NCBI GenBank assembly: GCA_018136815.1
Contig: CM030935.1
Location: 4,911,691-4,975,690, forward strand
Source of the DNA: Isochrysis galbana
Lineage: Eukaryota > Haptophyta > Isochrysidales > Isochrysidaceae
Length of the DNA stretch: 64,000 bases
Direction of reading: 5' to 3'
Below are positions 43,418-53,040 of the stretch, piece by piece; the stretch's first letter is position 1, and each line of letters opens with the position of its first letter. A program made the position numbers and the translations under genes. The notes below the pieces were generated by a model. That model worked only from the letters and a program-made list of their open reading frames with translations, did no database searches and had not been told where the DNA came from.

Positions 43418-43463
<46 letters not shown>

Positions 43464-44202
43464 GGAGACAGAGATCTAGAGAGAGAGAGAGAGAGCAGAG
43501 AGGGGGGGGGGGGGGGGAAGAACAGGGGGAAGGAGAGAGAGTAGGTAGGCCTTTTTTCTCTCATACTACCACAGTGCACATATCTCCATTTGCACCTTCT
43601 TCTCTGTGCTCTCTGCACTAAAAGCACAAAAACGGAGATGATACAAGGAACTGAGAAGAAAGATATCCGCAGTAAAGATTTACACTCACACCGCCTGAAA
43701 ACTCTCCCTCCTTCACCAAAAGAGCCGTCCGGTGCTGCCCGCCCCCCCACGTGTTAGTAGTTATAAATCACTGGTTGACCGCCCGAGTGTTAGGGTTAGG
43801 GTTAGTTAGGGTTAGGGGTAGTGTACTATTAGTGTAAGGGTTAGTCTTAGTGTTAGTGTTAGATGGCGTGGAGGGGACAGGGAGGATGGCCCATGGCCTC
43901 CCCTTAGTAGCCCGGTCACTCACCAGAATTTCTAGACACGTGGCAAACAATAGTAAACCACGCTGAGAAGATAAAGAAAGCCACCTTCAGCCCGCGCGTC
44001 ACCCGGATGGGCCGTCAGGCTGATATCAAGTCCTATTATCATGATATCAGGTCCTCTGGACCTGATACACTGATATTAAGGGCCGCAGGCTACAACTTGC
44101 ATTAAAGGGTCAAACTAATAATACTAAAATTGACTTGGCGCGAACTACAACAAGGGGCACGTGGGCGCGGGAAAGCGGACCAGCCTGCGCTCTCCGCTGG
44201 GC
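43265..44202. other. Intergenic with (AG)n tract and interstitial telomere-like repeats
   Basis: GA-rich repeats lie at about 43418-43500 and a G-run at 43503-43517. At 43786-43870 there are TTAGGG, TTAGTG and related variants. On their minus-strand side this tract is followed by AGTGATTTATAACTACT and ACGTGGGGGGG, resembling a decayed LINE 5' module. A stub of the GGTCACTCAC repeat is at 43912. TGATATCAAGTCC/TGATATCAGGTCC repeats lie at 44021-44080. Confidence 0.5.
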
Positions 44203-44500
44203 ATGTCGGCGCAGTTCGACGACGACGAAGAGAGCGAGAGCAACTGGGGCTGGCACCCCGTAGAGGATTTGGAGGGCACTGCCCTCGAATGGTTAACCAT
44301 CGAGGAGGAAGCCGGTGTCGCGAAGCTCGTCCGGGCAAAGCAGTGCCTGTTCTGCGGCCACACGTACGTCGGAGGGCCGGCAAACATTCGGCAGCACTTA
44401 GACAAGTTGCTGCCGAATCGAAACGTGCGAGCCTGCCGGCCATCGGCAAACTGGCAGTCGAGGCACGCAGAGGTCGTCGAGGAGAGCTCAGGGGCAGGTG
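44203..44500 (+). pseudogene. BED-type zinc finger fragment, probably from a hAT transposase
   Basis: From ATG 44203 the frame reads MSAQFDDDEESESNWGWHPV, an acidic head, then RAKQCLFCGHTYVGGPANIR and QHLDKLL...NVRACRPS. CxxC...H is the core of a BED finger as found at the N-terminus of hAT transposases. The frame continues only into low-complexity Trp/Pro-rich sequence after 44500, and no transposase core follows. A host BED gene exon (donor GAGCTCAGGGGCAG|GTGAGG at about 44497) is an alternative. Confidence 0.55.
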
Positions 44501-44826
44501 AGGCTGGGGCATGGCCCTGGCCCCTCCTGCCTCTCCCTCGCTGGCTCTCGCGCCCCTGCCGGTCGACTGGAGCTGGCTGGGGGGTCCTGATCAGGGGGGC
44601 CCAGGGGGAGGAGGGGTTGGTCAGAGCGACAAGCAGGCCAGCGCGGGCCAGGGCGTGTGATCTGTGCCCAGCTCTCTGGGAGAGTCTGGGCAGTCTGGGT
44701 GAGTCCCCCCTGCATGCCAAGAGGCAGCGCAGGGGGGTGGATGGTTCTCGCCCCCCATGAGGGGAGTCGAGAGAGTGGGGGGGGCGCGAGGCCCCCCTCC
44801 ATGGCGACCAATCATAAGATTAGTGA
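44501..44826 (-). mobile_element. LINE 5' end adjoining the left telomere (copy F)
   Basis: Minus strand from the telomere side: ACTAATC-TTAT-GATTGGT hairpin (44824-44807; seven pairs, one of them G.T), CGCC, ATG at 44802, then a G/C hairpin GGGGGGC-CTC-GCGCCCCCC overlapping the start. The predicted peptide MEGGLAPPPLSRLPSWGART resembles copies G-K (MxG...PP). The 5' end faces the degenerate telomeric repeats that begin 5-10 bases away. The body is Pro-rich and runs out near 44500. Confidence 0.7.
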
Positions 44827-45290
44827 ATAAAAGTGTAAGTGTAAATGTAAGTGTAAATGTAAGTGCAAATGTAAGTGTAAGTGTAAGTGTTTGTGATCGT
44901 GTTTGTGTTTGTGTTCGTGTTAGGGTTCATGTTCGTTTTTCGGGTTATTGTAAATGTCAGTTTTAGTGTTAGTGTAAGTGTTGGTGTTCAGGTTGGTGAA
45001 AGTGTTGGTGTTGGTGTTGGTGTTTGTGTTTGTGTTTGTGTTTGTGTTTGTGTTTGTGTTTGTGTAGGTGTTAGGGTTAGGGTTGGTGCTAGGATTGGTG
45101 TAAGGGTTGGTGTAAGGGTTAGTGTAAGCGTTGGTGTAAGGGTTGGTGTTAGGGTTGGTGTAAGGGTTGGTGTTAGGGTTGGTGTTAGGGTTGGTGTAAG
45201 GGTTAGGGTTGGTGTAAGGGTTGGTGTAAGGGTTGGTATTAGGGTTGGTATTAGGGTTGGTATTAGGGTTGGTATTAGGGTTGGTATTAG
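44827..45290 (+). repeat. Degenerate telomere-derived repeats, left subtelomere
   Basis: Moving right, blocks change from GTGTAA/ATGTAA, to GTGTTT, to TTGGTG mixed with TTAGGG and GTAAGG, to TTGGTATTAGGG. The period stays near six. This looks like successive layers of divergent telomeric repeat leading into the pure array. Confidence 0.85.
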
Positions 45291-46005
45291 GGTCGGGTTA
45301 GGGTTAGGGTTAGGGTTAGGGTTAGGGTTAGGGTTAGGGTTAGGGTTAGGGTTAGGGTTAGGGTTAGGGTTAGGGTTAGGGTTAGGGTTAGGGTTAGGGT
45401 TAGGGGTTAGGGTTAGGGTTAGGGTTAGGGTTAGGGTTAGGGTTAGGGTTAGGGTTAGGGTTAGGGTTAGGGTTAGGGTTAGGGTTAGGGTTAGGGTTAG
45501 GGTTAGGGTTAGGGTTAGGGTTAGGGTTAGGGTTAGGGTTAGGGTTAGGGTTAGGGTTAGGGTTAGGGTTAGGGGTTAGGGTTAGGGTTAGGGTTAGGGT
45601 TAGGGTTAGGGTTAGGGTTAGGGTTAGGGTTAGGGTTAGGGTTAGGGTTAGGGTTAGGGTTAGGGTTAGGGTTAGGGTTAGGGTTAGGGTTAGGGTTAGG
45701 GTTAGGGTTAGGGTTAGGGTTAGGGTTAGGGTTAGGGTAGGGTTAGGGTTAGGGTTAGGGTTAGGGTTAGGGTTAGGGTTAGGGTTAGGGTTAGGGTTAG
45801 GGTTAGGGTTAGGGTTAGGGTTAGGGTTAGGGTTAGGGTTAGGGTTAGGGTTAGGGTTAGGGTTAGGGTTAGGGTTAGGGTTAGGGTTAGGGTTAGGGTT
45901 AGGGTTAGGGTTAGGGTTAGGGTTAGGGTTAGGGTTAGGGTTAGGGTTAGGGTTAGGGTTAGGGTTAGGGTTAGGGTTAGGGTTAGGGTTAGGGTTAGGG
46001 TTAGG
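45291..46005 (+). repeat. Telomeric array (TTAGGG)n, left contig end
   Basis: About 119 units of TTAGGG in G-strand orientation, 5' to 3' towards the gap, with a few one-base variants (45292-45297, 45402, 45570, 45738). This is the orientation expected at the right-hand end of a chromosome. Confidence 0.97.
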
Positions 46006-46105
46006 NNNNNNNNNNNNNNNNNNNNNNNNNNNNNNNNNNNNNNNNNNNNNNNNNNNNNNNNNNNNNNNNNNNNNNNNNNNNNNNNNNNNNNNNNNNNNNN
46101 NNNNN
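46006..46105. other. Assembly gap of 100 N between opposed telomeres
   Basis: Exactly 100 N, same size as the gap at 12501. TTAGGG enters from the left and CCCTAA leaves on the right. Confidence 0.97.
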
Positions 46106-46669
46106 CTAACCCTAACCCTAACCCTAACCCTAACCCTAACCCTAACCCTAACCCTAACCCTAACCCTAACCCTAACCCTAACCCTAACCCTAACCCTAAC
46201 CCTAACCCTAACCCTAACCCTAACCCTAACCCTAACCCTAACCCTAACCCTAACCCTAACCCTAACCCTAACCCTAACCCTAACCCTAACCCTAACCCTA
46301 ACCCTAACCCTAACCCTAACCCTAACCCTAACCCTAACCCTAACCCTAACCCTAACCCTAACCCTAACCCTAACCCTAACCCTAACCCTAACCCTAACCC
46401 TAACCCTAACCCTAACCCTAACCCTAACCCTAACCCTAACCCTAACCCTAACCCTAACCCTAACCCTAACCCTAACCCTAACCCTAACCCTAACCCTAAC
46501 CCTAACCCTAACCCTAACCCTAACCCTAACCCTAACCCTAACCCTAACCCTAACCCCAACCCTAACCCTAACCCTAACCCTAACCCTAACCCTAACCCTA
46601 ACCCTAACCCTAACCCTAACCCTAACCCTAACCCTAACCCTAACCCTAACCCTAACCCTAACCCTAACC

Positions 46670-46710
<41 letters not shown>

Positions 46711-46897
46711 CCCTAACCCTAACCCTAACCCTAACCCTAACCCTAACCCTAACCCTAACCCTAACCCTAACCCTAACCCTAACCCTAACCCTAACCCTAA
46801 CCCTAACCCTAACCCTAACCCTAACCCTAACCCTAACCCTAACCCTAACCCTAACCTCAACCCTAAACCCTAACCCTAACCCTTACCCTTACCCTAA
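46106..46897 (-). repeat. Telomeric array (CCCTAA)n, right contig end
   Basis: About 130 units of CCCTAA, the orientation of a left-hand chromosome end. There are single variants at 46555-46560 (CCCCAA), 46685-46695 (extra A), and in the last 40 bases (CTCAA, CCCTTA). Unlike the left side there is almost no degenerate zone. Confidence 0.97.
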
Positions 46898-46987
46898 CAA
46901 CTAAGGTTATACTTAGTTTAGCATGGGAAGGCGCCTCGCGCCCCCCCTCCCAAGCACAAATTCCCCTCCGGGGGGCCCGTCAGTAGC
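46898..46987 (+). mobile_element. LINE 5' end adjoining the right telomere (copy G)
   Basis: Directly after ACCCTAA comes CAACTAAGGTTATACTTAG. The hairpin AACTAAG-GTTATA-CTTAGTT (46899-46918) has seven perfect pairs. Then TAGC, ATG at 46923, and GCGCCTCGCGC inside a G/C hairpin. The predicted start is MGRRLAPPLPSTNSPPGGP. The module is cut by the GGTCACTCAC repeat at about 46988. Confidence 0.75.
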
Positions 46988-47345
46988 CCAGTCACTCACT
47001 CATTTAAACCACTATTTCCCACCTCCCCTGGGTGTCCAAGGATTTCTTAGGGTCCTCCCCTACCTGCCCCGCCAACTCCCACCCCCCTCTGAACGACCAC
47101 CTCCCGCCCCACGAAGGGCAATGGCGTCGGTGAGTGACCCCCCTCCCTTCCCCCGCGCGTGGCGGGCTATTTTGGGGAGGGCGGCGCCCATCTTAGCGTG
47201 GCATGAGGCTTGCTGATGTGATAGCCCGGTCACTCACTCATTTTAACCACTATTTTCCACTTCCCCTGGGTGTCCAAGGATTCCTTAGGGTCCCCCCTAC
47301 CTGCCCCGCCAACTCCCTCCCCCCTCCGAACGCCCCCCTCCCATT
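46988..47345 (+). repeat. Two tandem copies of the GGTCACTCAC-type repeat
   Basis: Copy 1 (46988-47165) and copy 2 (47228-47345) share CACTCACTCATTT, AACCACTATTT, CCTCCCCTGGGTGTCCAAGGATT-like text and ACCTGCCCCGCCAACTCC. Copy 1 includes the inverse GTGAGTGACC at 47131-47140. Copy 2 stops before it. The same family occurs at 35797. Its presence on both chromosome ends suggests a subtelomeric or telomere-associated repeat. Confidence 0.7.
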
Positions 47346-48176
47346 CTGACTGAGTGGGTGGCCAAGAAAGCACTGTCAGCGCGCCCGGTCGCCTCCGAAA
47401 GTTGGGCACTCGGGCCCATCGCAGCATCCGGGCCGTTCGATGCTGCAGCTCTCTCGCAACCTGCAGCACTCCCGCAACACTGGGAATGCGTGACGCTAAG
47501 CCTTCGCCTTCTGAAGGAGCCCAGCCGGAGAGCGCCTGACTCACCATTGGTTGCCAAATCTGCGACACCACTGACTTCGGGCGCTCGACTGGCGACCTCT
47601 GGTGCTTGCTTATTTTTTCCGATAACATGGGTGGTGTGCCCCACCACTTGATCAATTTTGGCTCTCAACTTGCAATCCCACGCGAGCACGATCAACAGCC
47701 ACCTTGGCGGGCTACTGGCCGCCCCGCGCGCCCCGTTCACTGTGTCTTCACCTGCACCTGCAGTTCCTGCGTCCCGGCGACTCATTTTTGTACTGCTGGT
47801 CCGACGGCCCAACGTGTGTCTGTGTGTATTGCGTTGGGGGTATGTAAAAGAATGTAGATATACGTTCAAATTATGGGCAGCTAGCTCGTGTCTCAACCCC
47901 ACCATAACCACCGGTACCCAACCAGCAAAAAAAACGCCGGTTGGCGACCATGAGCGGCTTTCAAGCGATCGCCAAAGTGGCAACGCTCAACTGAGCGGGC
48001 CCGTCGATTGCACCCGACCAAAAAATGAGATTTTTCGCCCGTCAGAGCGCGCGCGCGCGAAAGAACTAGAAGCTGAGACTTGGAAGGTGCATTCCTACCA
48101 TCACAACAAAGTGTCCCATGCCATCATGAGGCCAATTGGGCCCAATTCTGAAAAGTCGATTTTTCCCCTCCCCACC
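47346..48176. other. Subtelomeric stretch, no confident gene
   Basis: A minus-strand frame spans 47983-47297 without stops but shows no motif. Competing long frames exist on the plus strand. I cannot choose between them. Confidence 0.4.
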
Positions 48177-48250
48177 CCTATCTTCATTCCCTCATCGCCA
48201 ATTTTGTTGTATGAGAGACGGAGATTATTGAGATTGTTCAAGGTTTGGTG
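48177..48250 (-). pseudogene. Isolated leucine-rich-repeat unit
   Basis: The minus strand reads LNNLNNLRLSYNKIGDEGMK, one unit of the repeat that makes up the LRR gene at 49193-50194. It is preceded and followed by unrelated sequence, so a former LRR array was probably disrupted here. Confidence 0.65.
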
Positions 48251-48261
48251 TAACTCCACAC

Positions 48262-49017
48262 TTAAGGATATCGGAGTGTCTTCGAAGGTATGACTCTTTC
48301 CAAATCATATTCTTGAACAAGGGTGGGAGGCTTGGACCATCGTGCTGGCCACTTGATGTCACTCACAGTGAGCACATGGCTATAGTGAGCATGACCAACA
48401 TTGTGGCAAAAATCACTTACTTGTTGCACGCCTTTCTTTCCACGCACATTTCCACAACGAAGATGAACTTGCTTACACCAAACCTTGCGCTTGCTACAAG
48501 CTGAAAGAATGTGATCTTCAGTACCAAAAAGAAGATGTCCAATAAGGTGGCCACAAAGACCATCATCCCAAGAGCATGGCTTATCGGGGAGAGCGTGGCT
48601 CCAGACATTGCAAATGTGCTTGACATCATATGAGTGGTCGAGGTGGAGCCCAGCAAGGCGCTCTCCAAGTTCAATTGAGTCAACCTCATTAAGATTGATG
48701 CAAATATCATGAGGGCATGGGGAACCTTCAAGTGTGCCAGAACAATGGACCATTCCATCAATTGGTTGGAGAGCACGTAGGAACATGGGCTTGTACTCAA
48801 TCTCTGCAAATTTCACAAAGGCTGTCCATTGTTCTTCTCCAAGGCGCTTGCGCATTCCACCATGGAAGCCAATGCGTGACTTGTTTGCGGTCAATAGGGC
48901 ACTCCATCTCTTCAGAGCACGAGTATGACACACTTTGGCTATAGCGGATTGAAAAGTGGGAGTCTTGTGGAAATGCTTGCAAAAGCCAAGCTGAGGCCGC
49001 TCCAAGGCTTGTTCCAT
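48262..49017 (-). CDS. Uncharacterised Cys/His-rich protein
   Basis: From Met 49017 (MEQALERPQLGFCKHFHKTP) a 251-residue frame without introns. It contains SIELGERLAGLHLDHSYDVK, HICNVWSHAL, CSWDDGLCGHLIGHLLFGTE, HILSACSKRKVWC and HLRCGN. LHLDH followed by clustered Cys/His recalls HNH-type nuclease or zinc-binding folds, but the spacing does not let me assign a family. Upstream in-frame codons run into a minisatellite and are ignored. It lies between an orphan LRR unit and the LRR gene on the same strand, so it may be an insertion into an LRR locus. Confidence 0.45.
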   Translation of the reverse strand: MEQALERPQLGFCKHFHKTPTFQSAIAKVCHTRALKRWSALLTANKSRIGFHGGMRKRLGEEQWTAFVKFAEIEYKPMFLRALQPIDGMVHCSGTLEGSPCPHDICINLNEVDSIELGERLAGLHLDHSYDVKHICNVWSHALPDKPCSWDDGLCGHLIGHLLFGTEDHILSACSKRKVWCKQVHLRCGNVRGKKGVQQVSDFCHNVGHAHYSHVLTVSDIKWPARWSKPPTLVQEYDLERVIPSKTLRYP

Positions 49018-49055
49018 GTGTGTTAGTGAGGTTCTTGGCACTAAGTCCACCAACT

Positions 49056-49182
49056 GTGCACGGGACACGGCGGGACACGGCGGGACACGGCGGGACGCGG
49101 CAGGACGCGGCAGGATGCAGCAGGACGCAGCGGGACGGGACATGGCCGGATGCAGCAGGACGCGGCGGGACATGGCGACACT
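49056..49182. repeat. 10-11-bp minisatellite
   Basis: Units CGGGACACGG, then variants CAGGACGCGG and CAGGATGCAG, about 11 in all. It separates the Cys/His ORF from the end of the ADP-ribosyltransferase-LRR gene. Confidence 0.85.
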
Positions 49183-49192
49183 CACTTCTCAT

Positions 49193-52066
49193 TCACCACT
49201 TCAGTTTGAGATTGTTCGAGGCCCCCTTGGATCGGGCCTCAACAAATGCCTTCTTACCCTCATCTCTAATCCCGTTCCCGCGGAGATCAAGATTTTTGAG
49301 ATTATTCAAGGCCCCCTTGGATATGGCCTCTGCAAATGCCTTCATCCCCTCATCACCAATCTGGTTCCATGGAAGATCGAGATTTTGGAGATTGTTCAAG
49401 GCCCCCTTGGATATGGCCTCTGCAAACGCCTTCATCCCCTCATCACCAATTTTGTTGTGGGAGAGAAGGAGATTTTCGAGATTATTCAAGGCCCCCTTGG
49501 ATATGGCCTCTGCAAAGGCCTTCATTCCCTCATCACCAATTTTGTTCTTGTAGAGATTGAGAATTTCAAGATTGTTCAAGGCCCCCTTGGATATGGCCTC
49601 TGCAAATACCTTCATGCCCTCATCGCCAATTTTGTTTTCAGTAAGATCGAGATTTACGAGATTGTTCAAGGCCCCCTTGGATATGGCCTCTGCAAGCGCT
49701 TTCATTCCCTTGTCACCAATTGTATTTGTCGCGAGAACGAGATTTTGGAGATTGTTCAAGGCCCCCTTGGATATGGCCTCTGCAAATGCCTTCATCCCCT
49801 CATCACCAATTTTGTTGTTCCAGAGATTGAGATTTTTGAGATTGTTCAAGGCCCCCTTGGATATGGCCTCTGCAAATGCCTTCATCCCCTCATGGCCAAT
49901 TTTGTTGTAGGAGAAATCGAGATGTTCGAGATTGTTCAAGGCCCCCATGGATATGGCCTCTGCAAATGACTTCATCCCCTCGTCACCAATTTCGTTTTCG
50001 GCAAGACTGAGATTTTTGAGATTGTTCAAGGCCCCGATGGATAGAGCCTCAGCAAATGCCTGCATCCCCTCATCACCAATGTTGTTCTTATGGAGAAAAA
50101 AAAATTCGAGATTCTTCAAAGCCCCCTTTGATAGAGCCTCGCAAATCGTTTTCATGCTATTGTCGCTGATTTCATTATCGCCAAGGTCAAGCACCTGGGA
50201 GCATAAAAGGAGGGATTGAGAGAACCTGACGTGGACAGCCTCCCGATGCTCTGATGGTCTGGCCTGGCGCTCACCTTCACCGTTGCCGTTCCAAGAAGGA
50301 CTGCGATCAAGCAGCGAACGTTGCGCTCGCTCACAACACTGCTGAGGTCGAGCTTGTCATCGGTACCCAGGCCCTTCATCACCTTTTCGAACCACTTGTT
50401 GTCCTCAATCAGCTCTGCCAGGGCCTCCTTCAGGTTCTCATCGGCATTGTACCACTCCGGCTCTCGCTCAACAAGTAATGTGAGGAAGGCGTCGGCCAAG
50501 CCACCATGCGGCCCTGCGGTGCGACGCAGCTCGTCCGCCATGTTGTGCGCCATCTGCTCGATGAGCTGGCGTCGCTTCGAAACGACCTTCTCAATTGTCA
50601 AGGCCGTCAGGTTGGCGCTCAGCTTAATATCGACTGCGACGACAGCACCGTCGACGTGGCTCGAGAGCACCTCCAGCCCCGTCAGCGGTCCAAACAGGAT
50701 CTCCTTCTCGTGCGGGTACTGCGAGAGGGGACAGACATCCAGGGCGCGCTCTGAGTTGCAGCACCGCACACAACCGCACGCTGCGCGCGCGCCCACACCC
50801 CCGCACCTGCGAGAGCCACCCAATGTCGGCGCCGCGGTCGACCATGCCCATCTGCATCTCAAAAACGATGCCCGCCTTGCCCTTCATGTAGCTCACGGCA
50901 ACGTCGCGCTCCTTCGTGGTGGACATGAAGGCCGGCTCGACGCCACCCGCCACGTCGAAGTCACCCTTTTCGTAGAATGCTTTAGGCAAGGCCACCTCGG
51001 AGATGCCCCGGTACACCTTGCATGCCCGAGTCAGCTTGGACGCCTTGATGATGCACGAGTTGATGGCGTGGATGGTCGTCGTGTAGCCGTTGGCCTCCTT
51101 CGCCGCGTCCTCCCACGACTTCCCGCTTTTCTGATAGGCCATGTACGTCTCCTCGGGTGCACACAGCTCGATATACTTGGCGCGCAGAGACTCGTTTGTG
51201 GACCTCACGCCACGCAGCACCGCATTGTACTTGACGAAGAGTGGGCCGGTGTACATTCGCCCACCTGCGCAACGAGCAATGGCCGTCATGCGCGGTGCGC
51301 CGTGTCAGCCGTGCCAGGGCGAGGCGGAGTTCGCACCGATCAGCTCGTCCTTCGTGAGTGGGGGCTGCTTCAGCTTCACAAGGAACGCGTTCTTCTCCGC
51401 CATCTTCTCCTCTAGCTCATGCAACCGCACCGGCTTCCTGGCGTGAGCCGGCTCTCGAACATTGCGCGTCTCTTTCCGCCATTTAACGGGTGCCTCCACC
51501 ACAAACTCCTATTCCAATGCGGAGGTTGTCGTCACGCCGTAGTTTGGGGTTTCGAACTCCTGGCTGCTGTCGACGGACTTGTTGTGCTCGATCTCCATGG
51601 CCTGCGCCACCTTTGGGTTGGGCGGGCCAATGATTGCCTCGAGCCCTCCATGAAAGGTGTCGAGTCCGCCGAACGAGAGCTCGACGTGGCCCGCAAACTT
51701 GGAGTCGAATGTGCCGCTGCCCTCGAGCTTGCGCAGTCGCTGCAGCTCCGGCAGAAGCGCCCGCGCCAGCTTGAGCACGGCCTCGCCGTGCTCGAGCTTC
51801 TGCACGAGCTTGGCCTCTGTCTGAGCCTCGCTCGCCAGCGCGAGCACCTGTGCCAGCTGAGCCTCGCCCGCAACGAGCGCGTCGGAGAGCGCCTGAGCGA
51901 TGGGATCGAGAGAGCGCAGCCAGCTTGCCGCGCTCCACTCCTCGGCCCCCGGCGAAGGGCTCGGCTCGCGTGGACTGTGCTCGGCGGGCGTGACGCGCCG
52001 CGGGCGCGAGAGGAGCGTGGTGGCTCGCACCAAAGGCCAGCGCTGCAGCTTCCGCGCGGGCGCCAT
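49193..52066 (-). CDS. ADP-ribosyltransferase-LRR fusion protein, one in-frame TAG
   Basis: Four exons: 52066-51337, 51264-50807, 50718-50275, 50194-49193. They sum to 2,634 bases in phase, encoding 877 residues plus the stop. The N-terminus (MAPARKLQRWPLVRA) is followed by a helical segment (LRSLDPIAQALSDALVAGEA). The middle matches arginine-type mono-ADP-ribosyltransferases, which move ADP-ribose from NAD to proteins: KVYRGISE (catalytic Arg), EPAFMSTTKERDVA (Ser-Thr-Ser-like), and HEKEILFGPLTGLEVL with ExE. The C-terminal exon is about 11 LRRs of 28 residues (AISKGALNNLKNLNLWNNKI plus GDEGMKAFAE), ribonuclease-inhibitor type. Codon 186 (51509-51511) is TAG inside an otherwise open exon (SALE-stop-EFVVEAPVKW). 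This could be a nonsense allele, sequence error or readthrough. No secretion signal. Target unknown. Confidence 0.75.
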
Positions 52067-53040
52067 CTGTCTCTCTCTCCCTCTGTCTCTCTCTCTCTCC
52101 ACTCCCCCGCTCACTTTCTCTCCCTCTCTTACCTCTCTTTTCTCGATAATATATATATACTCTCTCTTCTCTCTCAACAGTTGAGTCGAGGAGGCGCGCG
52201 GGGGAAGAAGCGGCAGAGGGGGGGGGGGCGACGGGGGGGTGGGGGGGAGGGGGGGGGGGCGCGGGGGGGAGGAGGAGGAGGAGCTGTCTTTGGGCGGCGC
52301 CGCCGTTTCCCGCACCCCCGCACCCCCCCCTACTCCCCCCCTACTCCCCCACGCGCGCGGGGGAGTGGCCCCACGGCGAGCGGTGGGACCGACGGCCCCC
52401 CCCCCCCTCCCCCCGCCCCCCCCCCCCTCCCCCCGCCCAGCAAGCCCCACTCCCGCCCCCCCCCAATGGAAGGGAGGGAGACCGTCTCGAGGCGGGTCTG
52501 TTCTACCCATAGAAGTACTTTTGTATTCGCTTACGCGGGGCATGGTAGAGCTGTCAATAAAATATCTGAAGATTCAGGCTACTCACGCTAGCTACGAAAG
52601 ACCACGTACTCCCGGTACTCCTACGCTACATCGCCTTTACCCCAGTTTACTCACTCCCTTACACTACCCCCTTCATTCCTTTGTCTTTGGTATCGGGGGC
52701 GGGGGGGGGGCCGCGTGCACTACAACGGGCCAAGTGCAGGGGGTGGGCTGGGGCAGACCTGCTGGTGTGGTGTTCCTGTGGCAAAACAAACATAAACGCC
52801 TGTTTCGTGTGACACTTCGTGCCCTTGGGAGGTCTCAGCCCCCTCTCCTCGCGTCCTTACCAACCAACGCCGTGCTTTCGCGGCCTTCGTATTTCGCGCG
52901 AGGCGTCCTCCTGTAATCATACGTAAACTGGCGAAAGTCTCACCTTTTCTCAGGTCAAATCGCATCGTTTTTTGTCGTTCTTTTCTCGTCGTTCTCTTCG
53001 TTCTCCTACGGGCGTGCGATGCCTGCGCGCGTCATGGCCC
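52067..53040. other. Upstream region of the fusion gene and intergenic
   Basis: 52075-52140 is CT-rich and 52210-52460 holds long G- and C-runs. At 52545-52580 is ATGGTAGAGCTGTCAA followed by the CTGAAGATTCAG palindrome. The first resembles ATGGTAGGGCTGTCAA at 53434; the second recurs at 40455. No gene seen. Confidence 0.5.

Noticed and set aside
45400..46860. Long frames encoding (GLGLG)n, (RVRVR)n, (NPNPN)n and (TLTLT)n
   Set aside because: They are translations of pure telomeric repeat, including through the N gap.
45291..46897. True chromosome fusion (interstitial head-to-head telomere)
   Set aside because: Not excluded, but the 100-N placeholder between the arrays favours a scaffolding join.
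47297..47983. 228-residue minus-strand frame and competing plus-strand frames
   Set aside because: No recognisable domain and no way to prefer one strand; left as unannotated subtelomere.
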